This document shows, one piece after another, positions 1-8,158 of a stretch of DNA of 64,000 nucleotides. The DNA is from an uncultured Collinsella sp. (GTDB lineage: Bacteria; Actinomycetota; Coriobacteriia; Coriobacteriales; Coriobacteriaceae): assembly GCA_900756945.1 (NCBI GenBank), contig CAAELZ010000074.1, positions 4,915-68,914 on the forward strand, in the 5' to 3' direction. The translations under genes were made by a program, and so were the position numbers. How positions within the stretch are numbered: position 1 is the first letter of the stretch; each line of letters starts with the position of its first letter. The notes under the pieces are model-generated. The model was given only the letters and a program-made list of their open reading frames with translations. It was not told where the DNA came from and did no database searches.

Positions 1-2
1 CC

Positions 3-113
3 CCTTCGTTCAAAGTAGATCTCATTAAACATATCAATGGCGTATGCATAAACGTTGATCAAGCGTTGAGGTTGGTTGAAGGGTCCAACGTTCCTTCGGC
101 GCGGCCCGTCTAA
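3..113 (+). CDS. possible 3' end of an unrecognised gene
   Basis: An open frame runs from the left edge of the window to a TAA at 111-113 and gives about 36 residues ending in SARPV. No family is recognisable and the base composition is less GC-rich than the neighbours. It could be the tail of a gene cut by the window edge or a chance open frame. The 148 bp between it and pepD hold no clear terminator. Confidence 0.3.
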   Translation, partial: PSFKVDLIKHINGVCINVDQALRLVEGSNVPSARPV

Positions 114-261
114 CCTGCTTTACCTTAATAAAGTGGCGTCTCCCCACCGTTAGCCGATGATGCAAGGGCGCTCGGCGTTTTCGACTGGTTTATGCACGCA
201 AAGTCTGGGAATATACAAGGCGCATGTCTTACTGTCTAACCAGTTGCGCCAAGGAGGCACC

Positions 262-1719
262 ATGGATTACAAGATCACCGGCTACGAGCCCGCCCAGCTG
301 TTCCATTTCTTTGAGGAGGTCAGCGCGATCCCCCGTGGGTCTGGCAACGAGAAGGGCATCAGCGATTTCCTGGTTGCGTTTGCCAAGGAGCGCGGCCTCG
401 ATGTGTACCAGGATGAGGTCTACAACGTCATCATTCGCAAGCCCGCTTCTGCCGGCGCCGAGAATGCCCCGACTGTGATGCTGCAGGGCCACATCGATAT
501 GGTGTGCGACAAGTTGGGCTCTGTTGAGCACGACTTTACGACCGACGGTATCGACCTGGTCGTGAAGGACGGCGTCCTCACCGCTAACGGCACCACCCTG
601 GGCGCCGACAACGGTATTGCTGTCGCTCTGATGCTTACTGTGCTCAACGACGATTCGATTGCTCACCCCGCCCTCGAGTGCGTATTCACCACCGACGAGG
701 AGACTGGCCTGGTCGGCGCCGAGACGCTCGACAAGTCCCAGATTAGCGCCCGCACCATGATTAACCTTGACTCCGAGGAAGAGGGCGTTGCCACCGTCAG
801 CTGCGCCGGTGGCGTCGTCGTTACCTACACCTGCCCCATCGTGCGCGAGCACAAGACCGGCAGCACCCTCACGCTCGACATCTCCGGCCTACTGGGTGGT
901 CATTCCGGCAACGATATCAACCTGGAGCGCGGCAACGGCAACCTCATCATGGCCCGCATCATCGACCGCCTGATGGTCGCCGGCGAGCCCGCCATCGTTA
1001 GCTTTAACGGCGGCACTAAGGACAACGCCATCAACCGTGAGTGCAAGGCCGAGCTGGTTTACGCCGACCACGCTGCCGCCGAGGCCGCGGCCCAGATCGC
1101 AAAGGGCATCATCGCCGACGTCACTGCCGAGCTCGAGGTCTTCGACCCCGGCTTTACCTGCACCGTCGAGATTGCCGACGACGCCGAGGTCGAGGCCATG
1201 GATCAGAAGTCCGCGCTTGCCCTCATCCGCGCCCTGCGTCTTGCCCCTAACGGCGTGATTCGCCGCAACGTCGCCACCGACGGCTCCGTCGAGGTTTCCT
1301 CCAACATCGGTGTGGTTGCCACCTCTGACGACGAGGTCAAGATCATGCTGTCCCCGCGTTCCTCGATCACCTCGCTGCAGAACGAGTTCAAGGATCGTCT
1401 GCAGACGCTGGCCGATGTCCTGGGCTTCGACGCCAAGTTTGAGTTCGAGTATCCCGGCTGGAGCTATGCCGAGCATTCGTCGGTCCGCGACGTCTTTGTC
1501 GAGAGCTATCGCGAGCTCTTTGGCTCCGAGCTGCGCATCGAGTCCATCCATGCCGGCCTTGAGTGCGGCCTGTTTGCCGAGGCCCTGCACGGCCTGGACG
1601 CCATCGCCGTGGGCCCGACGCTCTCCGATGTCCACACCCCGGACGAGAGCATGGAGCTCGCTTCCGCCGAGCGCTTCTACGAGCTGCTCATCGACGTCCT
1701 CAAGCGCCTCGCTGCGTAA
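262..1719 (+). CDS. pepD: aminoacyl-histidine dipeptidase (Xaa-His dipeptidase, PepD)
   Basis: Cytosolic M20-family metallopeptidase that cleaves dipeptides such as carnosine-type Xaa-His and supplies amino acids. The protein is 485 aa, the usual PepD length. Dinuclear-metal motifs are in order: GHIDMV (about 76-81, His77/Asp79), GADNG (about 115-119, bridging Asp) and TDEETGL (about 144-150, catalytic Glu pair). A lid/dimerisation domain follows and the C-terminal part carries HTPDE near the end. The frame is open further upstream to 157, but the ATG at 262 has an excellent AAGGAGG at 251-257 and begins the conserved region, so it is preferred. It is monocistronic, closed by the hairpin at 1762-1794. 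Confidence 0.93.
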   Translation: MDYKITGYEPAQLFHFFEEVSAIPRGSGNEKGISDFLVAFAKERGLDVYQDEVYNVIIRKPASAGAENAPTVMLQGHIDMVCDKLGSVEHDFTTDGIDLVVKDGVLTANGTTLGADNGIAVALMLTVLNDDSIAHPALECVFTTDEETGLVGAETLDKSQISARTMINLDSEEEGVATVSCAGGVVVTYTCPIVREHKTGSTLTLDISGLLGGHSGNDINLERGNGNLIMARIIDRLMVAGEPAIVSFNGGTKDNAINRECKAELVYADHAAAEAAAQIAKGIIADVTAELEVFDPGFTCTVEIADDAEVEAMDQKSALALIRALRLAPNGVIRRNVATDGSVEVSSNIGVVATSDDEVKIMLSPRSSITSLQNEFKDRLQTLADVLGFDAKFEFEYPGWSYAEHSSVRDVFVESYRELFGSELRIESIHAGLECGLFAEALHGLDAIAVGPTLSDVHTPDESMELASAERFYELLIDVLKRLAA

Positions 1720-1761
1720 AGGTCGCCTTGGTTAAGCCGCTCTAAAACGGCTGGCTATGAA

Positions 1762-1794
1762 AACGGCCGCCTGGCGTAATGCCGGGCGGCCGTT
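1762..1794. terminator. bidirectional stem-loop between pepD and mntP
   Basis: AACGGCCGCC and its complement GGCGGCCGTT form a long GC-rich stem between two convergent genes. The downstream tract is only weakly T-rich (ATTCGTT), so efficiency is uncertain. Confidence 0.6.
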
Positions 1795-1799
1795 ATTCG

Positions 1800-2378
1800 T
1801 TACAGTGCGAGGATCCCCAGATGCTCAAGCAAGATCTTAAGCCCGATGAGGATGAGCACGACGCCACCCACGATGGTGGCAGGCTTTTCGTAACGCGCGC
1901 CAAAGGTGTGGCCGATCGCCACGCCGGCGATGGAGAAGATAAAGGTCGTGATGCCGATGAGCGACACGGCGGGCACGATGTCGACCGAGAGCGCGGCAAA
2001 TGAGATGCCCACGGCTAGGGCGTCGATTGAGGTGGCGATGGCGAGGATCAGGTACTCGCCTAGGTCAATCTTTTCGGCATCCTTGCCGTCGCCTTCATCC
2101 TCGTCCTCGGTAAAGGCCTCCCACAGCATTTTGCCGCCGATGAAGGCCAATAGGATAAAGGCGATCCAATGGTCGATGGGTCCGATGATGCCCATGAATT
2201 GACTGCCGAGCGCCCATCCGATTACGGGCATGCCGGCCTGAAAGCCGCCAAAGAACAGGCCGAGCGCCACGGCGACTTTAAAGTTGATCTTCTTCATGCC
2301 GAGGCCCTTGCAGATGGAAACGGCAAAGGCGTCCATCGAAAGGCCAACGGCGACCAACACGAGCTCTGCGAGTCCCAT
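1800..2378 (-). CDS. mntP: manganese efflux pump MntP (DUF204 family)
   Basis: Inner-membrane exporter that removes excess Mn(II). The 192-aa length and six hydrophobic segments match the family. The two internally repeated halves each carry the membrane acidic motif: SMDAFAVS (about 14-21) and TSIDALAVG (about 120). An acidic, probably cytosolic loop (EDEDEGDGKD) lies mid-protein, and the C-terminus ends in two further helices. The start at 2378 is the first ATG of the conserved N-terminus MGLAELVLVAVG, with GAGGGAG upstream. It is divergent from disA. Family assignment is secure; metal specificity comes from the family. Confidence 0.9.
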   Translation of the reverse strand: MGLAELVLVAVGLSMDAFAVSICKGLGMKKINFKVAVALGLFFGGFQAGMPVIGWALGSQFMGIIGPIDHWIAFILLAFIGGKMLWEAFTEDEDEGDGKDAEKIDLGEYLILAIATSIDALAVGISFAALSVDIVPAVSLIGITTFIFSIAGVAIGHTFGARYEKPATIVGGVVLILIGLKILLEHLGILAL

Positions 2379-2598
2379 AGTCTGGCTCCCTCTCTGCGGG
2401 CGAACCCGATTACACGACTACTCCCTCATTTATATGAGACCCGATGCTACCACATGGGCGGTCAAAAGATCCCGTCCCAAATGAGCTACCTAAGCTGTGT
2501 TCGCTCATTCTGTAAGCATCGGATTTCGCAAGCGCCGCAGGGACAAACCGTGAGAAACTATTTAGCGTTTATGGAGCGTATACGATGGGAGCGATGCC

Positions 2599-3666
2599 TT
2601 GGATAAGAACGAGCTGCAAAAGCGTATGGAGCAGGCCATTCGCCTGACGGCACCTGGCCAGCCGATCCGCACCGCCCTCGACATGATCATTGCTGGTCAC
2701 CTGGGCGCTCTTATTTGCGTCGGCGACACCGAAAACGTGCTCGCTGCTGGTAACGACGGCTTCCCGCTCAACATTTCGTTTACCTCGAACCGCCTGTTCG
2801 AGCTTTCCAAGATGGACGGCGCCATCGTCATCGACGGCGACCTCACCCAGATCCTGCGCGCCAACTTCCACCTCAATCCCGATCCCTCGCTTGCCACGAG
2901 TGAGACGGGCATGCGTCACCGCACCGCCGCCCGCATGTCGGTGCTCACGGATGCCATCGTGATCTCGGTCTCGGCCCGTCGTGCCGTCGTCAACGTGTAC
3001 GTTCACGGCAAGAGCTACGAGATCCAGCCCGTCACCACCATCATGAGCTCGGTCAACCAGCTCGTCGCCACGCTCCAGACTACCCGTCAGTCGCTCGACC
3101 GCTCCCTGCTGCGCCTGACGGCCCTTGAGCTCGACGACTACGTTACGCTCGCCGACATTACCGGGATTTTCTCGAGCTTCGAGATCATGCAGCAGGCAAA
3201 GACCGAACTTAAGGATTGCATTGTCAAGCTGGGCAACCAGGGCAAGCTCGTGCAGATGCAGCTCGAGCAGCTCGCCGGCTCCAGCATGGATACCGAGTAC
3301 GACCTGATGATTCGCGACTATGCGAGCGATTCCTCCGAGGCCAATGCCGAAAAGATCCGCGCCAACCTGAGCCGTATGACGCCCAAGGACTTGTCCGACC
3401 CGCAGCATGTGGCGGCGGTTCTGGGTTACGACGACCTGGACGAGGACTCCGTCATGACACCGCTGGGCCTGCGCACGCTTTCGCGCGTGTCCGTCGTGCG
3501 CGACGGCGTGGCCGAGAAGATCGTCGACGAGTATGGATCGCTGCAGGAGCTCATGGACGACATCAGCGAGGATCCGGAGCGCCTAGGCGACTTTGGCGTC
3601 AACAACCCTGCCATTCTTGCGGACTCCCTGTACCGCATGAAGGGCACCAAACAGGGGAACGCATAA
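2599..3666 (+). CDS. disA: diadenylate cyclase / DNA integrity scanning protein DisA
   Basis: Makes c-di-AMP from two ATP and scans DNA for branched structures. The protein is 355 aa. The N-terminal DAC domain carries the two hallmark motifs DGA (about 73-75) and RHRTA (about 106-110); a helical linker and a C-terminal helix-hairpin-helix region follow. The start is a TTG at 2599, because the frame is closed just upstream by a TAG at 2563 and no ATG precedes the conserved MDKNEL start; GGGAG lies at 2587-2591. Its stop overlaps the ispD start by one base (TAATG), so it heads the disA-ispD-ispF-cysS operon. radA, often adjacent elsewhere, is absent here. Confidence 0.95.
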   Translation: MDKNELQKRMEQAIRLTAPGQPIRTALDMIIAGHLGALICVGDTENVLAAGNDGFPLNISFTSNRLFELSKMDGAIVIDGDLTQILRANFHLNPDPSLATSETGMRHRTAARMSVLTDAIVISVSARRAVVNVYVHGKSYEIQPVTTIMSSVNQLVATLQTTRQSLDRSLLRLTALELDDYVTLADITGIFSSFEIMQQAKTELKDCIVKLGNQGKLVQMQLEQLAGSSMDTEYDLMIRDYASDSSEANAEKIRANLSRMTPKDLSDPQHVAAVLGYDDLDEDSVMTPLGLRTLSRVSVVRDGVAEKIVDEYGSLQELMDDISEDPERLGDFGVNNPAILADSLYRMKGTKQGNA

Positions 3667-4394
3667 TGGCGCCCGTATGCGCCGTGGTCGTTGCCGGCGG
3701 CAGTGGCCAGCGCTTTGGAAATCCCGGCGGCAAGCAGCTCGTTAACGTGGCGGGCCGTCCGCTCATGAGCTGGTCTATCCGCGCATTTGACCGTAGCAAT
3801 AAGGTCGGCCACATCGTGGTGGTGTGTCCTTCCGAGCGCCGTGCCGAGATGCGCCGCCTGGCCATCGACCCGTTTGACTATGACACGCCCATCAGCTTTG
3901 CCGATGCCGGCGAGACCCGCCAGGATTCCACCCGTGCCGGCGTGCATGCGGCTCCGGCGGGTTTCGAATATGTCGCCATCCACGACGGCGCCCGTCCGCT
4001 TATCACGACCGAGGCCATCGATCACGCTATTGACGTGCTCGTGAGCGACCGCGCCCTCGACGGTGTCGTGTGCGGTCAGCCCGCAATTGACACGCTCAAG
4101 ATCGTCGATGGCGATAATATCGTCGAGACGCCGCCGCGCGAGCTCTATTGGGCCGCGCAGACGCCGCAGATCTTTAGCGTCGACGCCATGAAGCGCGCTC
4201 ACGCCGCTGCTATCGCCGAGGGCTTTATCGGCACCGACGATTCATCGCTGGTCGAGCGCATGGGCGGGCGCGTCCGCTGTGTCCAGAGCCCGCGCGATAA
4301 CCTTAAGGTGACGGTGCCCGAGGACCTGCGTCCCGTAACCGCGATTCTGCTCGGTCGCATGGCCGAGGGAGAGGACCTTCCCCATGTTCAGTAA
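3666..4394 (+). CDS. ispD: 2-C-methyl-D-erythritol 4-phosphate cytidylyltransferase
   Basis: Third step of the non-mevalonate (MEP) isoprenoid pathway: CTP plus MEP gives CDP-ME. The protein is 242 aa. The N-terminal glycine-rich nucleotide-binding loop VVAGGSGQRFG is at about 8-18 with the following lysine (GKQL), and HDGARP is mid-protein. The start at 3666 overlaps the disA stop (TAATG), indicating translational coupling; the frame is open much further upstream inside disA but only this ATG gives a normal N-terminus. The 3' end overlaps ispF by 11 bp. Confidence 0.95.
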   Translation: MAPVCAVVVAGGSGQRFGNPGGKQLVNVAGRPLMSWSIRAFDRSNKVGHIVVVCPSERRAEMRRLAIDPFDYDTPISFADAGETRQDSTRAGVHAAPAGFEYVAIHDGARPLITTEAIDHAIDVLVSDRALDGVVCGQPAIDTLKIVDGDNIVETPPRELYWAAQTPQIFSVDAMKRAHAAAIAEGFIGTDDSSLVERMGGRVRCVQSPRDNLKVTVPEDLRPVTAILLGRMAEGEDLPHVQ

Positions 4395-4878
4395 CCTGCG
4401 CATTGGCCACGGCTACGACGTCCACCGTTTGGTGGAGGGGCGTCGATGTATCATCGGCGGGGTTGACATTCCCTACGAGCGCGGCCTGCTGGGCCACTCG
4501 GATGCCGATGTGCTCGCGCACGCCTTGGCCGACGCCATTCTGGGCGCCTGCCGCGGGGGAGATATCGGCAAGCTATTCCCCGACACCGATCCCGCCTACG
4601 AGGGTGCCGATTCGATGGTGCTGCTCGCTCGCGTGATGGACTATGCGCGCGAGCTTGGCTTTGAGTTTGTCGATGCCGATTGCACCATTGCCTGCCAGCA
4701 ACCCAAGATCACTCCGCACCGCGATGCCATGCGCGCCAACCTTGCCCATGCCCTGGGTGTCGACGTCGAAAACGTGGGCGTCGCCGCCACCACGACCGAA
4801 AAGCTCGGTTGGGAAGGCCAAGGCGAGGGAATTGGCGCCTGGGCCGTCTGCCTGCTACAGAAAACCGTTAAGGAGTAA
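4384..4878 (+). CDS. ispF: 2-C-methyl-D-erythritol 2,4-cyclodiphosphate synthase
   Basis: Cyclises CDP-ME 2-phosphate to MEcPP in the MEP pathway, two steps after IspD; this pair is commonly adjacent. The protein is 164 aa, the usual size, and a homotrimer in the family. Zinc-ligand motif GYDVHR gives Asp12/His14; GHSDADVLAHALADA (about 37-51) holds the other metal His and active-site residues; TTEKLGWEG-type sequence near the C-terminus is the CDP-binding signature. It overlaps the ispD end and stops 3 bp before cysS. Confidence 0.96.
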   Translation: MFSNLRIGHGYDVHRLVEGRRCIIGGVDIPYERGLLGHSDADVLAHALADAILGACRGGDIGKLFPDTDPAYEGADSMVLLARVMDYARELGFEFVDADCTIACQQPKITPHRDAMRANLAHALGVDVENVGVAATTTEKLGWEGQGEGIGAWAVCLLQKTVKE

Positions 4879-4881
4879 CGA

Positions 4882-6348
4882 ATGCGTATCTACAACAGCG
4901 CTACCCATAAAAAGGAAGAGTTCCAGCCCATCGAGTCCGGCAAGGTTCGCATGTACGTGTGCGGCCCCACGGTCTACGACAACATCCACATCGGCAATGC
5001 TCGCACGTTCATCAGCTTTGACGTGATTCGTCGCTGGCTCATCGCGAGCGGCTACGAGGTCACGTTCGCCCAGAACCTCACCGATGTCGATGACAAGATC
5101 ATCAAGCGCGCCAACGAGCAGGGCCGCACGGCCGCCGAGGTCGCGACGGAGTTCTCCGACAAGTTCATCGGCGTCATGCGTGCCGCCAACGTGCTCGATC
5201 CCGATGTGCGCCCCCGCGCCACCAAGGAGATCGGCCCCATGATCGCTATGATCAAGACGCTTATCGAGCAGGGCCATGCCTACGCCGCCGATAACGGCGA
5301 CGTGTACTTTGCCGTGCGCAGCGATCCCAACTATGGTCAGGTTTCGGGCCGCAACATCGACGATCTGATGGTTGGCGCGCGCATCGAGGAGAACGAGGAC
5401 AAGAACGACCCGCTCGACTTTGCCCTGTGGAAGGCCGCCAAGCCCGGCGAGCCCAGCTGGCCGAGCCCCTGGGGCGAAGGCCGTCCCGGTTGGCACACCG
5501 AGTGCGCCGCCATGGTGCATCGCTACCTGGGCACCCCGATCGATATCCACGGCGGCGGCTCCGACCTTGCCTTCCCGCATCACGAGAACGAGTGCGCCCA
5601 GGCCACCTGCGCCTGGCACCAGGGCTTCTCCAACACCTGGATGCACACGGGCATGCTGCTGGTAGACGGCGAGAAAATGTCCAAGTCGCTCGGCAACTTC
5701 TTTACGCTGGCCGAGGTCCTCGATCAGCACTCCGCTGCCGCCCTGCGCCTGCTGATGCTGCAGACGAGCTATCGGTCGCCGCTCGACTTTTCTTGGGAGC
5801 GCCTGGAGGGTGCCGAGAATTCGCTCACGCGTATCGCCGGTACGGTCGAGAACCTGCGCTGGGCCGCGAACCATGCGACGGCCGATGCCGATGAGGCAGC
5901 ATCCGAGGCGTTTGCCGCCAAGGCCGCCGAGACCCGCGCCACCTTTAAGGAGTGCATGGACGACGACTTTAACACCGCCGGTGCCATGGGTGCCGTCTTT
6001 GGCTTTGTGACCGAGTGCAACCAGTACCTGGAGCAGGCGGGCGACGCCGCCGACAAGGCCGCTGCCCTGGCCGCCGCCGATACGCTGGTCGAGCTGCTCG
6101 ATACGTTTGGTGTTGAGCTTCCCGAGCCCAAGGTCGAGCTGCCGCTGGGTCTGCTGGGCGTTGCCGCCGGTCTGGTTGCCTATACGGGCGACGACGTGGA
6201 CGAGGCTGCTGCCAAGATTCTTGAGGCCCGCGCCGAGGCCCGTGCCGCCAAGAACTGGGATCTGGCCGACGCCATCCGCGATCAGCTCAAGGACCTGGGT
6301 CTGACGATTGAAGATACCGCCGCCGGCACCCGTATTAAGACTCTCTAA
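4882..6348 (+). CDS. cysS: cysteinyl-tRNA synthetase
   Basis: Class I aminoacyl-tRNA synthetase charging tRNA-Cys. The protein is 488 aa. The zinc/cysteine site starts at CGPTVYD (Cys27), followed by HIGH-type IHIGNAR (about 35-41), the mid-protein zinc residues in GWHTEC and HHENE, and KMSKS at about 264-268. The C-terminal helical anticodon region is intact. The ATG at 4882 follows AAGGAG at 4869-4874. It is the last gene of the disA operon; a long inverted repeat and a terminator follow. Confidence 0.96.
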   Translation: MRIYNSATHKKEEFQPIESGKVRMYVCGPTVYDNIHIGNARTFISFDVIRRWLIASGYEVTFAQNLTDVDDKIIKRANEQGRTAAEVATEFSDKFIGVMRAANVLDPDVRPRATKEIGPMIAMIKTLIEQGHAYAADNGDVYFAVRSDPNYGQVSGRNIDDLMVGARIEENEDKNDPLDFALWKAAKPGEPSWPSPWGEGRPGWHTECAAMVHRYLGTPIDIHGGGSDLAFPHHENECAQATCAWHQGFSNTWMHTGMLLVDGEKMSKSLGNFFTLAEVLDQHSAAALRLLMLQTSYRSPLDFSWERLEGAENSLTRIAGTVENLRWAANHATADADEAASEAFAAKAAETRATFKECMDDDFNTAGAMGAVFGFVTECNQYLEQAGDAADKAAALAAADTLVELLDTFGVELPEPKVELPLGLLGVAAGLVAYTGDDVDEAAAKILEARAEARAAKNWDLADAIRDQLKDLGLTIEDTAAGTRIKTL

Positions 6349-6354
6349 TCCCCG

Positions 6355-6456
6355 CGGGTTTCCCAAGCACCCGACCTTGCCGTTCAAACCGTCGCTCGCG
6401 TACTCAAGTACGCGTCGCTCCTCTTTCACGGCAATCTCGGGCACTTGGAAAACCCG
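6355..6456. repeat. long nested inverted repeat downstream of cysS
   Basis: Imperfect arms of about 34 bp (6355-6388 and 6424-6456, beginning CGGGTTTCCCAAGCACCCG and its near complement) enclose a 35-bp core. The core has an inner near-palindrome GCGTACTCAAGTACGC (6398-6413) flanked by GTCGCTC direct repeats. It directly precedes a conventional terminator, so it is unlikely to be needed for termination itself. Same general design as 40643-40864, 51626-51731 and 53776-53916. Confidence 0.75.
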
Positions 6457-6460
6457 TACC

Positions 6461-6499
6461 GACCGCCCGAATTAATATTTATGGGCGGTCGATTCTTTT
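6461..6499 (+). terminator. Rho-independent terminator of the disA-cysS operon
   Basis: Stem GACCGCCC (6461-6468) pairs with GGGCGGTC (6483-6490) across an A/T-rich loop; a T-rich tract follows. Confidence 0.8.
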
Positions 6500-6535
6500 G
6501 TCTTGTTTGAAAAGTGTTTTAAAGGAGGCCGTTTT

Positions 6536-7450
6536 ATGGCCGACAATCGCAAGCGTGCGCCTCGTGGCGGCAAGCAGGCTGCTTCTGGCTCGCGTCCGAT
6601 TCGCCGCAATGACCGCACTGCCGCTCCCAAGGGCCAGCGCGATCGCACCCAGGCCGCACGTCCGCAGCGCGATCGCAACCGCGACAACGTTCAGGCTCCC
6701 AAGGGCGAGTTTATCGAAGGTCGTCGTGCTGCCGCCGAGGCGCTACGCACTGGTTTTCCCATCAAGTGCGCGCTCATTGCCGAGGGCGGGGAGCGTGATG
6801 CCGCCTTGTCGCGCCTGGTCGACGACCTCAACGCCGCGGGTGTCCGCATTAAGTATGTGCCGCGCGCGCAGCTCGACGCACTGTCGAGCCATGGCGCTCA
6901 CCAGGGCATCGCGCTCGAGGTTGGCAACTTCCCCTATGCCGATGTCGCCGATATTCTCGACCGCGCAGGCGAGGGCCCGGCACTTGTCGTGGTGCTCGAC
7001 CATGTGACTGACGACGGCAACTTTGGTGCCATCGTGCGCTCCGCCGAGGTTGTGGGCGCGGCCGGCGTCATCATTGCCAACAAGCGCGCCGCCGGCGTGA
7101 CCGTGGGCAGCTACAAGACTTCAGCCGGCGCCGTCATGCATCTGCCTATCGCGCAGGTGCCCAACATCGCCCGTGCACTCGACGATCTTAAGGCCGCTGG
7201 CTTTTGGGTGGGCGGCGCTTCCGAGCATGCTGAGGGCAGCTGCTGGGATGCCCCCTTCGAGGGCCGCGTGGCGCTCGTCATGGGTTCCGAGGGTGATGGC
7301 ATTTCGCGCCTGGTGCTCGAGAAATGCGACTTTTTGACCAAGCTTCCCCAGCGCGGCATGACCGAGAGCCTCAATGTTGCCCAGGCGACCACGGCGCTGT
7401 GCTTTGAGTGGCTGCGCCGCAACGCCGGCGAGCTCATGGGAGAGGAGTAG
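6536..7450 (+). CDS. rlmB: 23S rRNA 2'-O-ribose methyltransferase, RlmB/TrmH (SpoU) family
   Basis: S-adenosylmethionine-dependent 2'-O-ribose methylation of a guanosine in 23S rRNA (role from family). The protein is 304 aa: a basic low-complexity N-terminal tail (about 1-55), the substrate-binding domain from FIEGRRAAAEAL, then the SPOUT knot with NFGAIVRSAE, GSEGDGIS and the C-terminal SLNVAQATT that builds the SAM pocket. The ATG at 6536 follows AAAGGAGG at 6521-6528. The long Lys/Arg tail is common in actinobacterial members. It is followed after 3 bp by the NYN-domain gene, as in the Bacillus rlmB-yacP pair. Exact target nucleotide not proven. Confidence 0.88.
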   Translation: MADNRKRAPRGGKQAASGSRPIRRNDRTAAPKGQRDRTQAARPQRDRNRDNVQAPKGEFIEGRRAAAEALRTGFPIKCALIAEGGERDAALSRLVDDLNAAGVRIKYVPRAQLDALSSHGAHQGIALEVGNFPYADVADILDRAGEGPALVVVLDHVTDDGNFGAIVRSAEVVGAAGVIIANKRAAGVTVGSYKTSAGAVMHLPIAQVPNIARALDDLKAAGFWVGGASEHAEGSCWDAPFEGRVALVMGSEGDGISRLVLEKCDFLTKLPQRGMTESLNVAQATTALCFEWLRRNAGELMGEE

Positions 7451-7453
7451 CGC

Positions 7454-8131
7454 ATGTCCAAGAAGAACCGCGCCAAGTCCAAGGCCAAGCGCTTTGGCGA
7501 GGGCTCGGCCAAGCCGATTGTTTCGGCCGCGACCTATGGCGTGGGCGGCAATGCGTTTGCGCAGGCCATCGCCGACCCGGTCTCGACGGTGCACTCCAAT
7601 AAGCCCGAGCTGTTGGTGGTCGACGGCTACAACGTGATTCACTGCACGCCGCGCTACGAAAAGCTCGTCTACGACCATTCCGATGATCCGTATTTCAGCG
7701 ACGTTCACGATATGGCGCGCACGGCACTCATCAACGATGTTGCCGCGTTTGCCCAGGGCCGCTACGAGGCCGTAATCGTGTTCGACGGCGCGGGCAATAT
7801 CTCCAACGAGCGCCCTAATCTGCCCGCCCGCGGCGTGCGTATCGAGTTTTCGCCAACGGGCGTCTCTGCCGATACCGTGGTGCAGAAGCTCTGCATCGAG
7901 GCGCGCGAAGAAGGCCGCGCGTGCTCCGTGGTGTCGAGCGACGGCACGATCCAGGCCGTCGTCATGGGCAAGGGTGTTACGCGCATCTCGAGCCGCATGC
8001 TGGTGGACGAGATCAAACAGATCGACAACGACGTACACGAGGCCGAGGAAGCCCCGCAGATTAAGATGACTCTGGGCAGTCGCCTGAGCCCCGATGCCCT
8101 GGCCAAGCTCAAGGCCCTGCGCGGGAGGTAG
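7454..8131 (+). CDS. NYN-domain ribonuclease, YacP/Rae1-like
   Basis: A 225-aa PIN/NYN-fold protein. After a basic N-terminal stretch of about 50 residues, the core starts at LLVVDGYNVIH (about 53-63, first metal Asp); VIVFDGAGN and VVSSDGTIQ follow with the other conserved acidic residues. The Bacillus relative Rae1 is a ribosome-associated endonuclease; the same activity is inferred, not shown. It lies 3 bp after rlmB, continuing a conserved gene order, and ends convergently with the HTH-kinase gene. Confidence 0.85.
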   Translation: MSKKNRAKSKAKRFGEGSAKPIVSAATYGVGGNAFAQAIADPVSTVHSNKPELLVVDGYNVIHCTPRYEKLVYDHSDDPYFSDVHDMARTALINDVAAFAQGRYEAVIVFDGAGNISNERPNLPARGVRIEFSPTGVSADTVVQKLCIEAREEGRACSVVSSDGTIQAVVMGKGVTRISSRMLVDEIKQIDNDVHEAEEAPQIKMTLGSRLSPDALAKLKALRGR

Positions 8132-8158
8132 GGGAGTTGGCGGGGCAATGCTGCCTCG

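Noticed and set aside
2379..2470. Possible yybP-ykoY manganese riboswitch before mntP
   Set aside because: The minus strand reads GAGGGAGTAGT about 45 bases before the start, which recalls the aptamer, but the space to the start codon is too short and the second conserved loop is not seen.
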